Shown here: piece by piece, positions 1 to 6,234 of the stretch
Numbering within the stretch: position 1 is the stretch's first letter
Layout of the letters: each line of letters begins with the position of its first letter
Assembly: GCA_003249585.1 (NCBI GenBank)
Contig: QKIM01000299.1
Span: forward strand, 1-6,314
Reading direction: 5' to 3'
DNA: 6,314 nt
From: Deltaproteobacteria bacterium
GTDB taxonomy: Bacteria > Myxococcota_A > Polyangia > HGW-17
Notes under the pieces: generated by a model
Databases searched by the model: none
Told to the model about the DNA's origin: nothing
Seen by the model: the letters and a program-made list of their open reading frames with translations, nothing else
Translations under genes and position numbers: made by a program

Positions 1-1632
1 GCCCCGGGCCACCGTGAAGGCGCCCTCTTCGAGGGGGGTCTCGGTCATGGCGGCGTGGAGGGCGTCCAGGAGGGAGGATTTACCAGCCCCCATGGGGCCC
101 TCGATGACGCTCCAGCGCTGATAGGGGAAGGAGACGCCCAGGGTCTCGAAGGCCCGGAAGGTGAGCCCAGTGAAGCCGAAGTGCAGCTCGGCCCCTGGGC
201 GGGGACGGGGTTCGGGGAGGGCTTTGCGCCCCGAAAGGAAGGCGCCCGTGGGGGAGTCCGCGTCCGAAAGGAGCTGATCGTAGGTCCCGGAGAAGACCAC
301 CCGGCCGCCCTGCACGCCCGCGCCGGGCCCCAGCTCCACGATGTGATCGGCGGCCCTCAGGAAGGCGGGATCGTGCTCTACCACCAGGACCGTGTCGCCG
401 CGCTCTTTCAGTTCCTCGATGAGGGCGAGGACCAGGGGTCGCTCGGCGGCCGTGAGGCCCTGGGTGGGCTCGTCGAGGACGACGGTCACGGCGGTGAGCC
501 CCCCGGACTCCAGGGCGGCCATGCGCCCCAACTGCCGCTCGCCGCGGCTGAGGGTGCTCCCCTCGCGGTCCAGGTTCAACTCGCCCATGCCCAGGTGGAT
601 CAGGCGCTCGAGCTTGCGCCTCACGGGCTCAAGCACCGCCTGGCGCACGCGGTCGTGGGCACTGTCCAGGGGGGCAAGGAGAGCAGCGGTGTCCATGACC
701 GACCGTGACATCAGGGCGTCGATAGAGTGCCCTTCCACAAGGAAGGCCCGGGCCTGGGCGGACCAGCCGTTCCCGCCGCACTCCCCGCAGGAGGCGCCGT
801 GGGCGGTCTCCCCTGCCCCCTCGCATGCCTCGCAGGCCCCGTGGCGGGTGTGCCGGGAGAAGAGCCCCGGCCAGGGAACGGACAGGGCGAAGCCGCACAC
901 GGGGCACTCGCTCTTCTCATGGAATTCCACCCGCCCCTCGGAGTCGGTGAGGACCACGGCCCGTCCCGAGGCCATGCGGTAGGCCAGCTCCACGGAGCCG
1001 GCGATGCGGGGAGCCGAACTCTCCTTGAGGACCACCCGGTCCACGATGACGTCGAAGCCCTCGTGGGGCGGCAGGGCTCCAGGACCGTCGAGATCGTGGC
1101 GGGCGCCCCCGATGAGCACACGGGTGAAGCCCTGGGCCATGAGCATGGAGGCCATGCCGGCTGCGCTCCCGCTCAGGGGGGCAGCGATGGTGAGGCGCTC
1201 GCCCTGGGGCAGGGCCGTGAGGCGGCGGACCACGGTCTCCACGTCGGCGGCGCGGATGGGGCCGTGACCGTAGGGACACACGGGGAGGCCCATGTGGGTG
1301 TAGAGGATGCGGATGAGGGGGCCAAGGCCCGTGAGATCGGCCAGGCGGCTGCGGCTGCCCTTGCGGCCCGCTTTTTGCTCCAGGGCCACCGTGGGGGAGA
1401 GCCCGGTGGCGGCCACCAGGGTGGGCCGCTCGCGCTTTCGGGAGAACCAGCCCACCTCCGAGGAGAGGGTCTCCAGGTAGCGGAAGCGCCCCTCGGCGTG
1501 GATGGTGTCGAAGACCAGGGAGGACTTGCCGGAGCCCGAGACGCCGGTGAAGACGACGACCTGCCCCTTTGGGATGGTGAGATCGATGGAGTCGAGGTTG
1601 TGGGTGGAGACGCCGAAGAGGTCGATACGCAT
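1..1632 (-). CDS. UvrA-family ABC ATPase, divergent paralogue (C-terminal part outside the window)
   Basis: UvrA proteins are dimeric ABC ATPases that scan DNA for lesions and load UvrB in nucleotide excision repair. 544 codons are visible, read from 1632 to the left edge without a stop. Seen: Walker A I GVSGSGKS at residues 30-37; the UvrA-type GLSPTVALEQK segment at 77-87; a zinc module with C243/C246, C267/C270 and C282/C285; signature I LSRGERQ at 361-367; Walker B LDEP with D387/E388; EHD at 419-421; Walker A II GPMGAGKS at 512-519. The stretch before C243 (APLSG, GFTRVLI, IVDRV) matches the UvrB-binding domain in compact form. Between C270 and C282 only 11 residues occur, where E. coli UvrA has roughly 110 more (the insertion domain). 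The first Gly of the signature is Arg. The start overlaps the upstream stop as TGATG, implying translational coupling. Family assignment is secure. Whether this is the housekeeping UvrA or a paralogue is inferred from the missing domain; the C-terminal zinc finger and second signature cannot be seen. Confidence 0.9.
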   Translation of the reverse strand, partial: MRIDLFGVSTHNLDSIDLTIPKGQVVVFTGVSGSGKSSLVFDTIHAEGRFRYLETLSSEVGWFSRKRERPTLVAATGLSPTVALEQKAGRKGSRSRLADLTGLGPLIRILYTHMGLPVCPYGHGPIRAADVETVVRRLTALPQGERLTIAAPLSGSAAGMASMLMAQGFTRVLIGGARHDLDGPGALPPHEGFDVIVDRVVLKESSAPRIAGSVELAYRMASGRAVVLTDSEGRVEFHEKSECPVCGFALSVPWPGLFSRHTRHGACEACEGAGETAHGASCGECGGNGWSAQARAFLVEGHSIDALMSRSVMDTAALLAPLDSAHDRVRQAVLEPVRRKLERLIHLGMGELNLDREGSTLSRGERQLGRMAALESGGLTAVTVVLDEPTQGLTAAERPLVLALIEELKERGDTVLVVEHDPAFLRAADHIVELGPGAGVQGGRVVFSGTYDQLLSDADSPTGAFLSGRKALPEPRPRPGAELHFGFTGLTFRAFETLGVSFPYQRWSVIEGPMGAGKSSLLDALHAAMTETPLEEGAFTVARG

Positions 1633-1634
1633 CA
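1630..1634 (-). promoter_or_regulatory. TGATG stop/start overlap (translational coupling)
   Basis: On the minus strand the TGA ending the SWIM-SNF2 gene shares its A with the ATG of the UvrA-like gene. No strong Shine-Dalgarno sequence is visible just before this ATG, so re-initiation by terminating ribosomes is the likely mode. This argues for coordinated, roughly stoichiometric expression of the two proteins. Confidence 0.8.
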
Positions 1635-4355
1635 GAGGTTCTGCCGGGTCAACATCAGATCGAAGACCTCGGCGGGCAGCATCTCGTCGAGACGCAGCTG
1701 GTATTCCTCACGGCCCCCGCTCCCGCGGGTGTAGTAGCGGCCCTCGCGGGCGATGTAGCCGATGAGGCCCCAGGAGACCTTGAGGTCGGAGCGCCCGACC
1801 TCGGCGAGATCCGAGAACCGCTTGCCCAGGTAGAGGCGGCGGATCTCGTTCTCGTCCCACACCATGCGCTTGCCCAGGGTGGCTTCGGAGATGTCGTGGA
1901 ACTTGTACTCTTCGCCGGAGGTCTTGAAGAGCAGGCCGGGGAAGTCCAGAAGGGGGACCTGGCCGTCGAAACCCGGGATGTGTTCGCGCAGCAGCTCGTC
2001 CACGGGGCCACAGGTGCCCGCGCTCACGATGAAGGCGCACTCGGTGAGTTTCTCGCCCAGCATGGTCAGGTGCTCGGGGGTGAAGGCCATGAAGTGCCCA
2101 TTGGCCGGGTTCACGAGGGTGGCCAGGGCCGGCTCCACGCCGTCGCCCGCGGGCACGGTCTGGAGGTTCAGGAGGATCGTCGCGCCGGCCAGGCTGGGCA
2201 GCGGCGAGGATCCGTTCCAGATGATGGACTTCTTGAGGCTCTTCTGGGGGAGGCCCATGGAGAGGATGCGCTCGTTGCCGCGCGTCCCGGGGCGGCCCAT
2301 GTCACGGATGCCCTTGAGGGAGATGACCCGCTCGCGGGAGTTGGACTTCTCGACCTTGCGCATCTTGGAGGAGCTCATGCGCTCCTCGCGGCGGCCCGCC
2401 AGCTTGCGGATGAGGTTGCGCAGGGCCTGGGGATCCTCGATGACGGGATCCTCGGGATCGTCGAACCATTCGCCGATGAGCTTGGGCAGGGTCTCCACGA
2501 CCACCATGGCCCGCTCCTCCAGGGATCCTCCCACCAGGAGATTGAACTCCGTGAGGTAGCCCGTGGCCGAGTTGGAGCTCACCTGGCGCCGCTCGGTGAT
2601 GAGCTCCTTGCTCCAGGGCAGGTCGAAGTTGACGACAAGGTTCACGCCGTCGGCGCGGCAGTCCAGGTGCTTGTCGGTGATGAACCCGACGATGGGGCCG
2701 TCGAAGGCGGCCAGCTTCTGAGCCTGGACCTGGGACTCCACGGTCAGGACGCTGTACCCCGCAGCCTGGGCGATGGTGGAGAGCGGCTCGATGAGCTCCG
2801 CGAAGTGGGTGTGGAGCAGCACGCGGGGCCGGCTCGGGGCGACCTCGTCGAGAAGGGCGCGCAGGTACTCCTGCTTGGGCGTGGAGCTGTTCTCCTTGAC
2901 GATGTGGGAGATCTCGCCGAGCCCCAGCCGAAGCTCGCGGATGGAGGAGAGGATGGAGGAGAGGTCCTTCTTGGACCACTCGAAGCGGGTCCCGGCGAGG
3001 GCGAAGAGGCGTGTCAACTGATCGCCCATGACCTTGCGCTGCTTGAGGTTCTGGGTGAGGACCACGCGGAGCTTGGCGCGGCGCGGGATGTCCTGGGCGA
3101 TGGACGCCAGCGGACGGGCCATGGAGATGCCCGCGAGGAGCTCGCGCAGCGGATCCAGTCCCTCCCACTGCACCACCTTGCCGAAGTGGTCGCGCTGGGC
3201 ACGCTGGGCCAGGAACTTCCACAGGGGACCGAATTCCCGGGGGAAGAAGTACTGGGCCAGGTTGATCACCGTCTCGTCGTTGGACAGCACGGGCGCCGAG
3301 GCGAGCACGAAGGTGTAGGGGGCATGCAGGGACTTGAGGAGCTGCCCCGTCTGCCCCGTCCATTTCCGGACGCTCTGGATCTCGTCGAAGATGATGAGGG
3401 TGGGCTCGAGCCCTTGAATCTTCTGGGCGTCACGCAGCAGGGTGGCGTAGCTGCACAGGAAGAAGGGCTTCACCGCGAAGGGATCGGGCGCGTTGCGCTG
3501 CAGCGCCTCGCCGAAGGTGTGCACCCCGAGGGGGTAGAAGATCTTGATGAGGCGCTTCCAGTGGGAGAAGTAGGAGGGGTCGGTGACCACCACGACCCGG
3601 GCGTTGCCGCGGACCTTCTTGATGACGGCCAGCGCGGCGAGGGAACTGATGCGTTTCCCTGTGCCGAAGGGCTCGGAGATGATGCAGCGCCGGTTCTCCA
3701 GCATGAAGCGGGCGCTCTCCACCTGGTACCCCTTGAGGGGTTTGCGCAGGACGTTCGCGTCGAGGCTGTCGCGTTCGCGGATGAGCACCTTGCGGTACAG
3801 CTCCGATTCATCGCCGAGACGCTGGAGGGCGGTCTCCGCGCTGCGGGTGATCAGGACCCGCTGGCTCTTGAGCGTCGGGATGAACTCGAGAAGGTCCGGG
3901 GCGTCTATGTCGAGGCCCTCGGCCAGGACACCGTCGGGGAAGAGCCGTGAGGCGCCCGGGAGGGCCAACGCCTCGCTCCCCGTGAGGCAGAGCCGCTCCC
4001 TGCCGTCGATCCAGCAGGCGAAGAGCGCCGACTGGAGTTCGGGCTGCTTCTGCAGGGTCCAGGTGAAGGCCTGGGGAGATGCCTTGCGCAGCTGCTCCAG
4101 CACCGCCTCGATGTGCTTGCAGGTGCCCAGCGCGTTGTAGCGGTAGTCCTGACAGGTACAGTAGTTGCGCCCGTTGTCCAGCAGAGAGTGGATCTCCACA
4201 TCGTAGGAGAGGTGCGAGGCACCCTTCACCCGGAAGAAGGAGAAGAAGGGGTGGTCATCCGCCAGGTTGTCGATCTGAAAAGGTGCGGTCCGCCCCCTCT
4301 CCTGACGTTTCTCTCGCTCGCTGTTCGTTCTCTCTTCCCACTCGGTAGTGGACAT
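1632..4355 (-). CDS. SWIM zinc-finger SNF2-like helicase with C-terminal degenerate DEDD exonuclease-like domain
   Basis: A 907-residue protein; no experimental homologue is recognised. Residues about 45-90 form a SWIM zinc finger (C66, C68, C79, H81; CxCx10CxH), usually DNA- or protein-binding. Residues about 205-620 follow the SNF2/SF2 order: a Q-motif-like LKGYQ at 207-211, motif I FGTGKR at 230-235, motif Ia near 253-260, DEIQ at 324-327, LASAP (motif III, usually TGTP) at 351-355, VLLHTHF (motif IV) at 512-518, and NFDLPW (motif V/Va) at 576-581. Motif VI, normally Q-R-x-G-R-x-x-R, reads ERRQVSSN at 588-595, so the later arginines are lost. A basic linker (about 650-710) leads to residues 720-880, which resemble a DEDDy exonuclease: LLNLQTVP in place of a D-x-E strand, D786, an EATLG segment at 824-828, and EVGRSD ending in D857 where Y-x3-D is expected. 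It is the first gene of an operon with the UvrA-like gene. The ATG at 4355 is chosen for its well-spaced AGAGG. SWIM and SNF2 calls are firm; the exonuclease fold is a pattern-based inference. Confidence 0.88.
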   Translation of the reverse strand: MSTTEWEERTNSEREKRQERGRTAPFQIDNLADDHPFFSFFRVKGASHLSYDVEIHSLLDNGRNYCTCQDYRYNALGTCKHIEAVLEQLRKASPQAFTWTLQKQPELQSALFACWIDGRERLCLTGSEALALPGASRLFPDGVLAEGLDIDAPDLLEFIPTLKSQRVLITRSAETALQRLGDESELYRKVLIRERDSLDANVLRKPLKGYQVESARFMLENRRCIISEPFGTGKRISSLAALAVIKKVRGNARVVVVTDPSYFSHWKRLIKIFYPLGVHTFGEALQRNAPDPFAVKPFFLCSYATLLRDAQKIQGLEPTLIIFDEIQSVRKWTGQTGQLLKSLHAPYTFVLASAPVLSNDETVINLAQYFFPREFGPLWKFLAQRAQRDHFGKVVQWEGLDPLRELLAGISMARPLASIAQDIPRRAKLRVVLTQNLKQRKVMGDQLTRLFALAGTRFEWSKKDLSSILSSIRELRLGLGEISHIVKENSSTPKQEYLRALLDEVAPSRPRVLLHTHFAELIEPLSTIAQAAGYSVLTVESQVQAQKLAAFDGPIVGFITDKHLDCRADGVNLVVNFDLPWSKELITERRQVSSNSATGYLTEFNLLVGGSLEERAMVVVETLPKLIGEWFDDPEDPVIEDPQALRNLIRKLAGRREERMSSSKMRKVEKSNSRERVISLKGIRDMGRPGTRGNERILSMGLPQKSLKKSIIWNGSSPLPSLAGATILLNLQTVPAGDGVEPALATLVNPANGHFMAFTPEHLTMLGEKLTECAFIVSAGTCGPVDELLREHIPGFDGQVPLLDFPGLLFKTSGEEYKFHDISEATLGKRMVWDENEIRRLYLGKRFSDLAEVGRSDLKVSWGLIGYIAREGRYYTRGSGGREEYQLRLDEMLPAEVFDLMLTRQNL

Positions 4356-4361
4356 AGGCGA

Positions 4362-4366
4362 CCTCT
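4362..4366 (-). promoter_or_regulatory. Shine-Dalgarno of the SWIM-SNF2 gene
   Basis: AGAGG on the minus strand lies six bases before the ATG at 4355 and supports this start over in-frame alternatives further downstream. Confidence 0.65.
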
Positions 4367-4460
4367 GTTCATCGGCCCCGCGGCCGCTCGGGAACTTCCT
4401 CTCCCGTTCATCGTCCTCCCCTGTTGCGGTCTGGATCTTGGGAAAAAGATGACAGGATTC

Positions 4461-4479
4461 AATTCCGATTCGAGGAATT
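4461..4479. repeat. Inverted repeat AATTCC-N7-GGAATT over the -10/start region
   Basis: A perfect 6-bp inverted repeat with a 7-base spacer overlaps the last bases of the minus-strand -10 box and the expected start point. Its position is right for a repressor operator controlling the operon. It does not match a LexA box that I can name with confidence, and a repeat of this size can occur by chance. Confidence 0.35.
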
Positions 4480-4485
4480 ATATCA
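4477..4485 (-). promoter_or_regulatory. Extended -10 promoter for the SWIM-SNF2/UvrA-like operon
   Basis: The minus strand reads TGATATAAT: a perfect TATAAT (4482 to 4477) preceded by the TGn extension. No good -35 hexamer is found 16-18 bases upstream (CCCTCT at 17), which fits an extended -10 promoter. Transcription would begin near 4470, giving a leader of about 115 bases before the ATG at 4355. The site is an exact consensus in an AT-rich pocket of a GC-rich genome, but promoter activity is inferred. Confidence 0.55.
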
Positions 4486-4491
4486 ATTGGA

Positions 4492-4506
4492 TCCCTGATA
4501 GAGGGA
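4492..4506. repeat. Inverted repeat TCCCT-N5-AGGGA in the -35 region
   Basis: A perfect 5-bp inverted repeat with a 5-base spacer covers the place where the -35 element of the minus-strand promoter should be. It could be an activator or repressor half-site pair. It differs in sequence from the repeat at 4461-4479, so one protein binding both is not implied. Confidence 0.25.
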
Positions 4507-4847
4507 AATTCGGGAGCCTCGTGGAGACTGGGCGGTTACCACAAGAGCTGATTCTTTTTACCGCGCCTCGGAACGGTTTTCAAGGGGCTGTGCCTTTTTG
4601 CACGAAAAAAAATCAACCATATGAAACAACATTTCTTTCCCGTCAGCCTCCCGCAGGCTCCGGACGGCATCGGGCCCGAAAGGAGGGACCACGAGAAAAA
4701 TCATTTTGCAATTTGAACATATTGAAATAAGTTATGTGCGGTGATGAATATCGCCCCCAGACGCCCCGTCCCTTCAGAGGACGGACGGTGGACCAAAGGC
4801 CCTCGTCACGACACGACAATCCGGGTATCCGACGCCCTTTTCACTTT

Positions 4848-4852
4848 GGAGG
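4848..4852 (+). promoter_or_regulatory. Shine-Dalgarno that fixes the exported-protein start
   Basis: GGAGG lies eight bases before the ATG at 4861. It selects this start over the in-frame ATG codons at 4741 and 4744, which would add 40 residues in front of a clear signal peptide. Confidence 0.8.
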
Positions 4853-4860
4853 AAACGGTA

Positions 4861-5682
4861 ATGAAACACTTCCTGATTCTGACGATCATCGCTTCTCTGG
4901 CCGGGCTGGTCCCCACCGACGCCGACGCGCGGCGGCGCAAGAAGGCCAAGTCCTCCACCTCCAGGGCGAGCACGGCCCAGGCCATCAAGGCCCTGCAGGG
5001 CAAGTTCACCTTCGGCAGCGATCCCAAGACGGTCTTCGCCCTGCTCGCCAAGCAGATCAAGGTGAAATACCAAAAGCGCATTGAGAAGACCAGCGGCGAC
5101 ATCGCCAAGGACCGCGTCCGACAGAAGATGCATGGCGTCATCGCCAAGATGAAGAAGAACGTCATGAAGTTCACAGGCAAGAGGGTCGGCTGGGACACCT
5201 CCATCATCGACGACCAGTACGCCCATCGCAACAACGAGTCCCTGGTGGCCCACGTCGACCTCGACGAGCAGAAGTTCTTCTTCTTCCACAACGGCCGCCT
5301 CTACAAGATCTTCATCTCCCTCCCCACGAAGCAGTTCGAGGGATACAACTTCGCGAAGTTCCAGATGGCCATGGAGTCGGCCTACGGCAAAGCCGAGGAG
5401 GTCTTCGCCAAGACCGAGAGCGGCGAGACCGAGCTGCACCACCTCAAGTGGTCCGGGGCCGGCGGCGTTGAGCTCTGGGCCATGGACAAGACCGACGTCT
5501 ACGGCAACTTCGTCTTCATCCTCATCGACTCCAACCGCCGTCAGCAGGTGGTGGCCTCCCGCAAGTCCCGCGGCCTCAAGCTCGCGGGTTCCGGCGACTT
5601 CGAGATCAACCCTATCGTCAAGCAGGTCACCCACAAGACCCTCCCCACCGAACGCAAAAAGAAGGACAAGAAGAAGAAATAG
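4861..5682 (+). CDS. Exported protein of unknown function with Lys/Arg-rich ends
   Basis: 273 residues, function not recognised. Residues 1-23 are a classical Sec signal peptide: a short basic start (MKH), a hydrophobic core (FLILTIIASLAGLV) and an ADA site, so cleavage after A23 is likely and the mature protein is periplasmic or secreted; no lipobox cysteine is present. The mature N-terminus begins RRRKKAK and the C-terminus ends in a lysine tail (KKKDKKKK). The body has FGSDPKTVF at 51-59, a basic helical stretch (about 60-105), a WDTSII motif at 111-116 followed by NNES at 124-127, and alternating strand-like segments (KFFFFHNGRLYKIFI, 138-152; FVFILIDS, 217-224). The first body motifs recall hypothetical exported proteins in Myxococcota-type genomes, from memory only. 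The basic ends could bind nucleic acid, polyanions or envelope phosphate groups; this is inference. No terminator hairpin follows the TAG stop. Confidence 0.85.
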   Translation: MKHFLILTIIASLAGLVPTDADARRRKKAKSSTSRASTAQAIKALQGKFTFGSDPKTVFALLAKQIKVKYQKRIEKTSGDIAKDRVRQKMHGVIAKMKKNVMKFTGKRVGWDTSIIDDQYAHRNNESLVAHVDLDEQKFFFFHNGRLYKIFISLPTKQFEGYNFAKFQMAMESAYGKAEEVFAKTESGETELHHLKWSGAGGVELWAMDKTDVYGNFVFILIDSNRRQQVVASRKSRGLKLAGSGDFEINPIVKQVTHKTLPTERKKKDKKKK

Positions 5683-5705
5683 CCTCCCCCACCCCACCTT
5701 TTCCC

Positions 5706-5733
5706 TTGATCTCCCCCCGCGTTTCACTATATT
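5706..5733 (+). promoter_or_regulatory. Sigma70-like promoter for ylxP-rbfA
   Basis: TTGATC (5706-5711) and TATATT (5728-5733) are 16 bases apart, matching the consensus at 4/6 and 5/6 positions. It lies just after the exported-protein stop, in a short AT pocket. Transcription would begin near 5740 and give ylxP a leader of about 108 bases. Confidence 0.5.
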
Positions 5734-5745
5734 AAGCCCCCTGTC

Positions 5746-5759
5746 GGATCGAAAGATCC
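5746..5759 (+). other. GNRA-tetraloop hairpin in the ylxP leader
   Basis: GGATC-GAAA-GATCC is a perfect 5-bp stem closed by a GAAA tetraloop, a stable RNA fold. It would sit at the very 5' end of the transcript from the promoter at 5706-5733. No T-run follows, so it is not an intrinsic terminator; a transcript-stability or leader role is possible. Confidence 0.4.
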
Positions 5760-5783
5760 CCTTCTGCTGCTCAGCTTCGAGGG

Positions 5784-5802
5784 CCGGTTTGCGACGAACC
5801 GG
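5784..5802 (+). other. Second leader hairpin upstream of ylxP
   Basis: CCGGTT (5784-5789) pairs perfectly with AACCGG (5797-5802) around a 7-base loop. With the tetraloop hairpin it makes a two-stem leader about 45 bases before the ylxP ATG. No known riboswitch or ribosomal-protein leader is recognised. Confidence 0.35.
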
Positions 5803-5837
5803 TACCTGACGCAGAACCAGGCGAATGACTCTCCCGT

Positions 5838-5842
5838 GGAGG
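5838..5842 (+). promoter_or_regulatory. Shine-Dalgarno of ylxP
   Basis: GGAGG lies five bases before the ATG at 5848. The in-frame GTG at 5836 sits at the edge of this site itself, so it is unlikely to be the start. Confidence 0.7.
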
Positions 5843-5847
5843 ATTTC

Positions 5848-6234
5848 ATGTTCGTGGTCGCGGTGGCCAGGCTCGGGTTTGACACGAGCCATGTCACTTC
5901 CCTCAAGGAGAAACGGCGGATCCGCCTCCAGATAACCCAGCGGATCCGGCACCGCTTTCCTGCGGCCATCGCAGAAATCGAATCCAACGACGATCATTCC
6001 CGCCTTGTCCTGGGGATCAGCGTGGTCTCCAACAGTGCCCGCCACGCCGCGTCCATGATGGACACCGTGATCCGACACATCGAGAGCATGTACATCGCGC
6101 CCATGGAGCACCGTGAGCGCGAGATCATCAACCTGGGCGTCCTTCGCGATCCCTTCTGGGAAATGACGGACGAACCGGTCGGGGACTGGGAACAGTTCAA
6201 GGCGCACACCGAGGCGCTGGATCATGACGAATAA
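5848..6234 (+). CDS. ylxP: YlxP-like DUF503 family protein
   Basis: 128 residues of the DUF503/YlxP family: small cytosolic proteins often encoded between infB and rbfA, with no firmly settled biochemical role but linked by context to ribosome biogenesis. Diagnostic features are the N-terminal strand (MFVVAVARLGF), SLKEKRR at 18-24 followed by a basic helix ending in RHRFPAAIAEIE, and the GISVVSN strand in the middle. The protein is longer than the roughly 90-100 residues usual for the family: an acidic tail, rich in E, D and W (about residues 95-128), follows the conserved part. Its last 11 bases overlap the start of rbfA, so the two are co-translated. It appears to have its own promoter (5706-5733), because the gene before it is unrelated and infB is not adjacent. 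The family call is confident from motif and neighbour together. Confidence 0.85.
   Translation: MFVVAVARLGFDTSHVTSLKEKRRIRLQITQRIRHRFPAAIAEIESNDDHSRLVLGISVVSNSARHAASMMDTVIRHIESMYIAPMEHREREIINLGVLRDPFWEMTDEPVGDWEQFKAHTEALDHDE

Larger units (their letters stand above)
4356..4860. other. Divergent intergenic region, about 500 bp, no gene seen
   Basis: This stretch separates the leftward operon from the rightward exported-protein gene. Its centre (about 4440-4740) is clearly more AT-rich than the flanks and has A/T runs near 4554-4560, 4603-4611 and 4695-4709. Besides the sites listed separately it has a small hairpin AGCCT-CCCGC-AGGCT at 4645-4659 and GTGC-N6-GCAC at 4590-4603; neither is followed by a T-run, so neither looks like a terminator. 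A plus-strand promoter for the gene at 4861 must lie here, but only weak matches are visible, such as TTGCAC (4598-4603), 16 bases, TATGAA (4620-4625). Open frames here have no recognisable protein character. Confidence 0.6.

Noticed and set aside
727..1734. 335-codon plus-strand open frame opposite the UvrA-like gene
   Set aside because: The minus strand encodes Walker A, zinc cysteines and the ABC signature in one continuous frame; the plus frame is its mirror.
1896..3950. 684-codon open frame on the plus strand opposite the SWIM-SNF2 gene
   Set aside because: It is antisense to a gene with clear domains; its translation is low-complexity (Gly, Glu, Leu, His, Asp) as expected from the complement of GC-biased codons, with no domain.
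1..4355. A known anti-phage defence system
   Set aside because: Helicase plus ATPase pairs occur in defence loci, but I cannot match this pair to a named system, and no other defence or mobile genes lie in the window.
4590..4611. GTGC-N6-GCAC hairpin next to an A-run, as a terminator
   Set aside because: The stem is only 4 bp. On the plus strand it is followed by A rather than T, and on the minus strand the T-run precedes the stem.
4113..4730. Plus-strand open frame reaching into the intergenic region
   Set aside because: Its first part is antisense to the SWIM-SNF2 gene and its tail has no recognisable protein features or supported start.
4741..4860. Upstream ATG (4741) as the start of the exported protein
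   Set aside because: It would bury the signal peptide behind 40 residues; the ATG at 4861 has GGAGG at good spacing.
5836..5847. GTG at 5836 as the start of ylxP
   Set aside because: It overlaps the GGAGG that serves the ATG at 5848, and DUF503 proteins begin close to the first strand.
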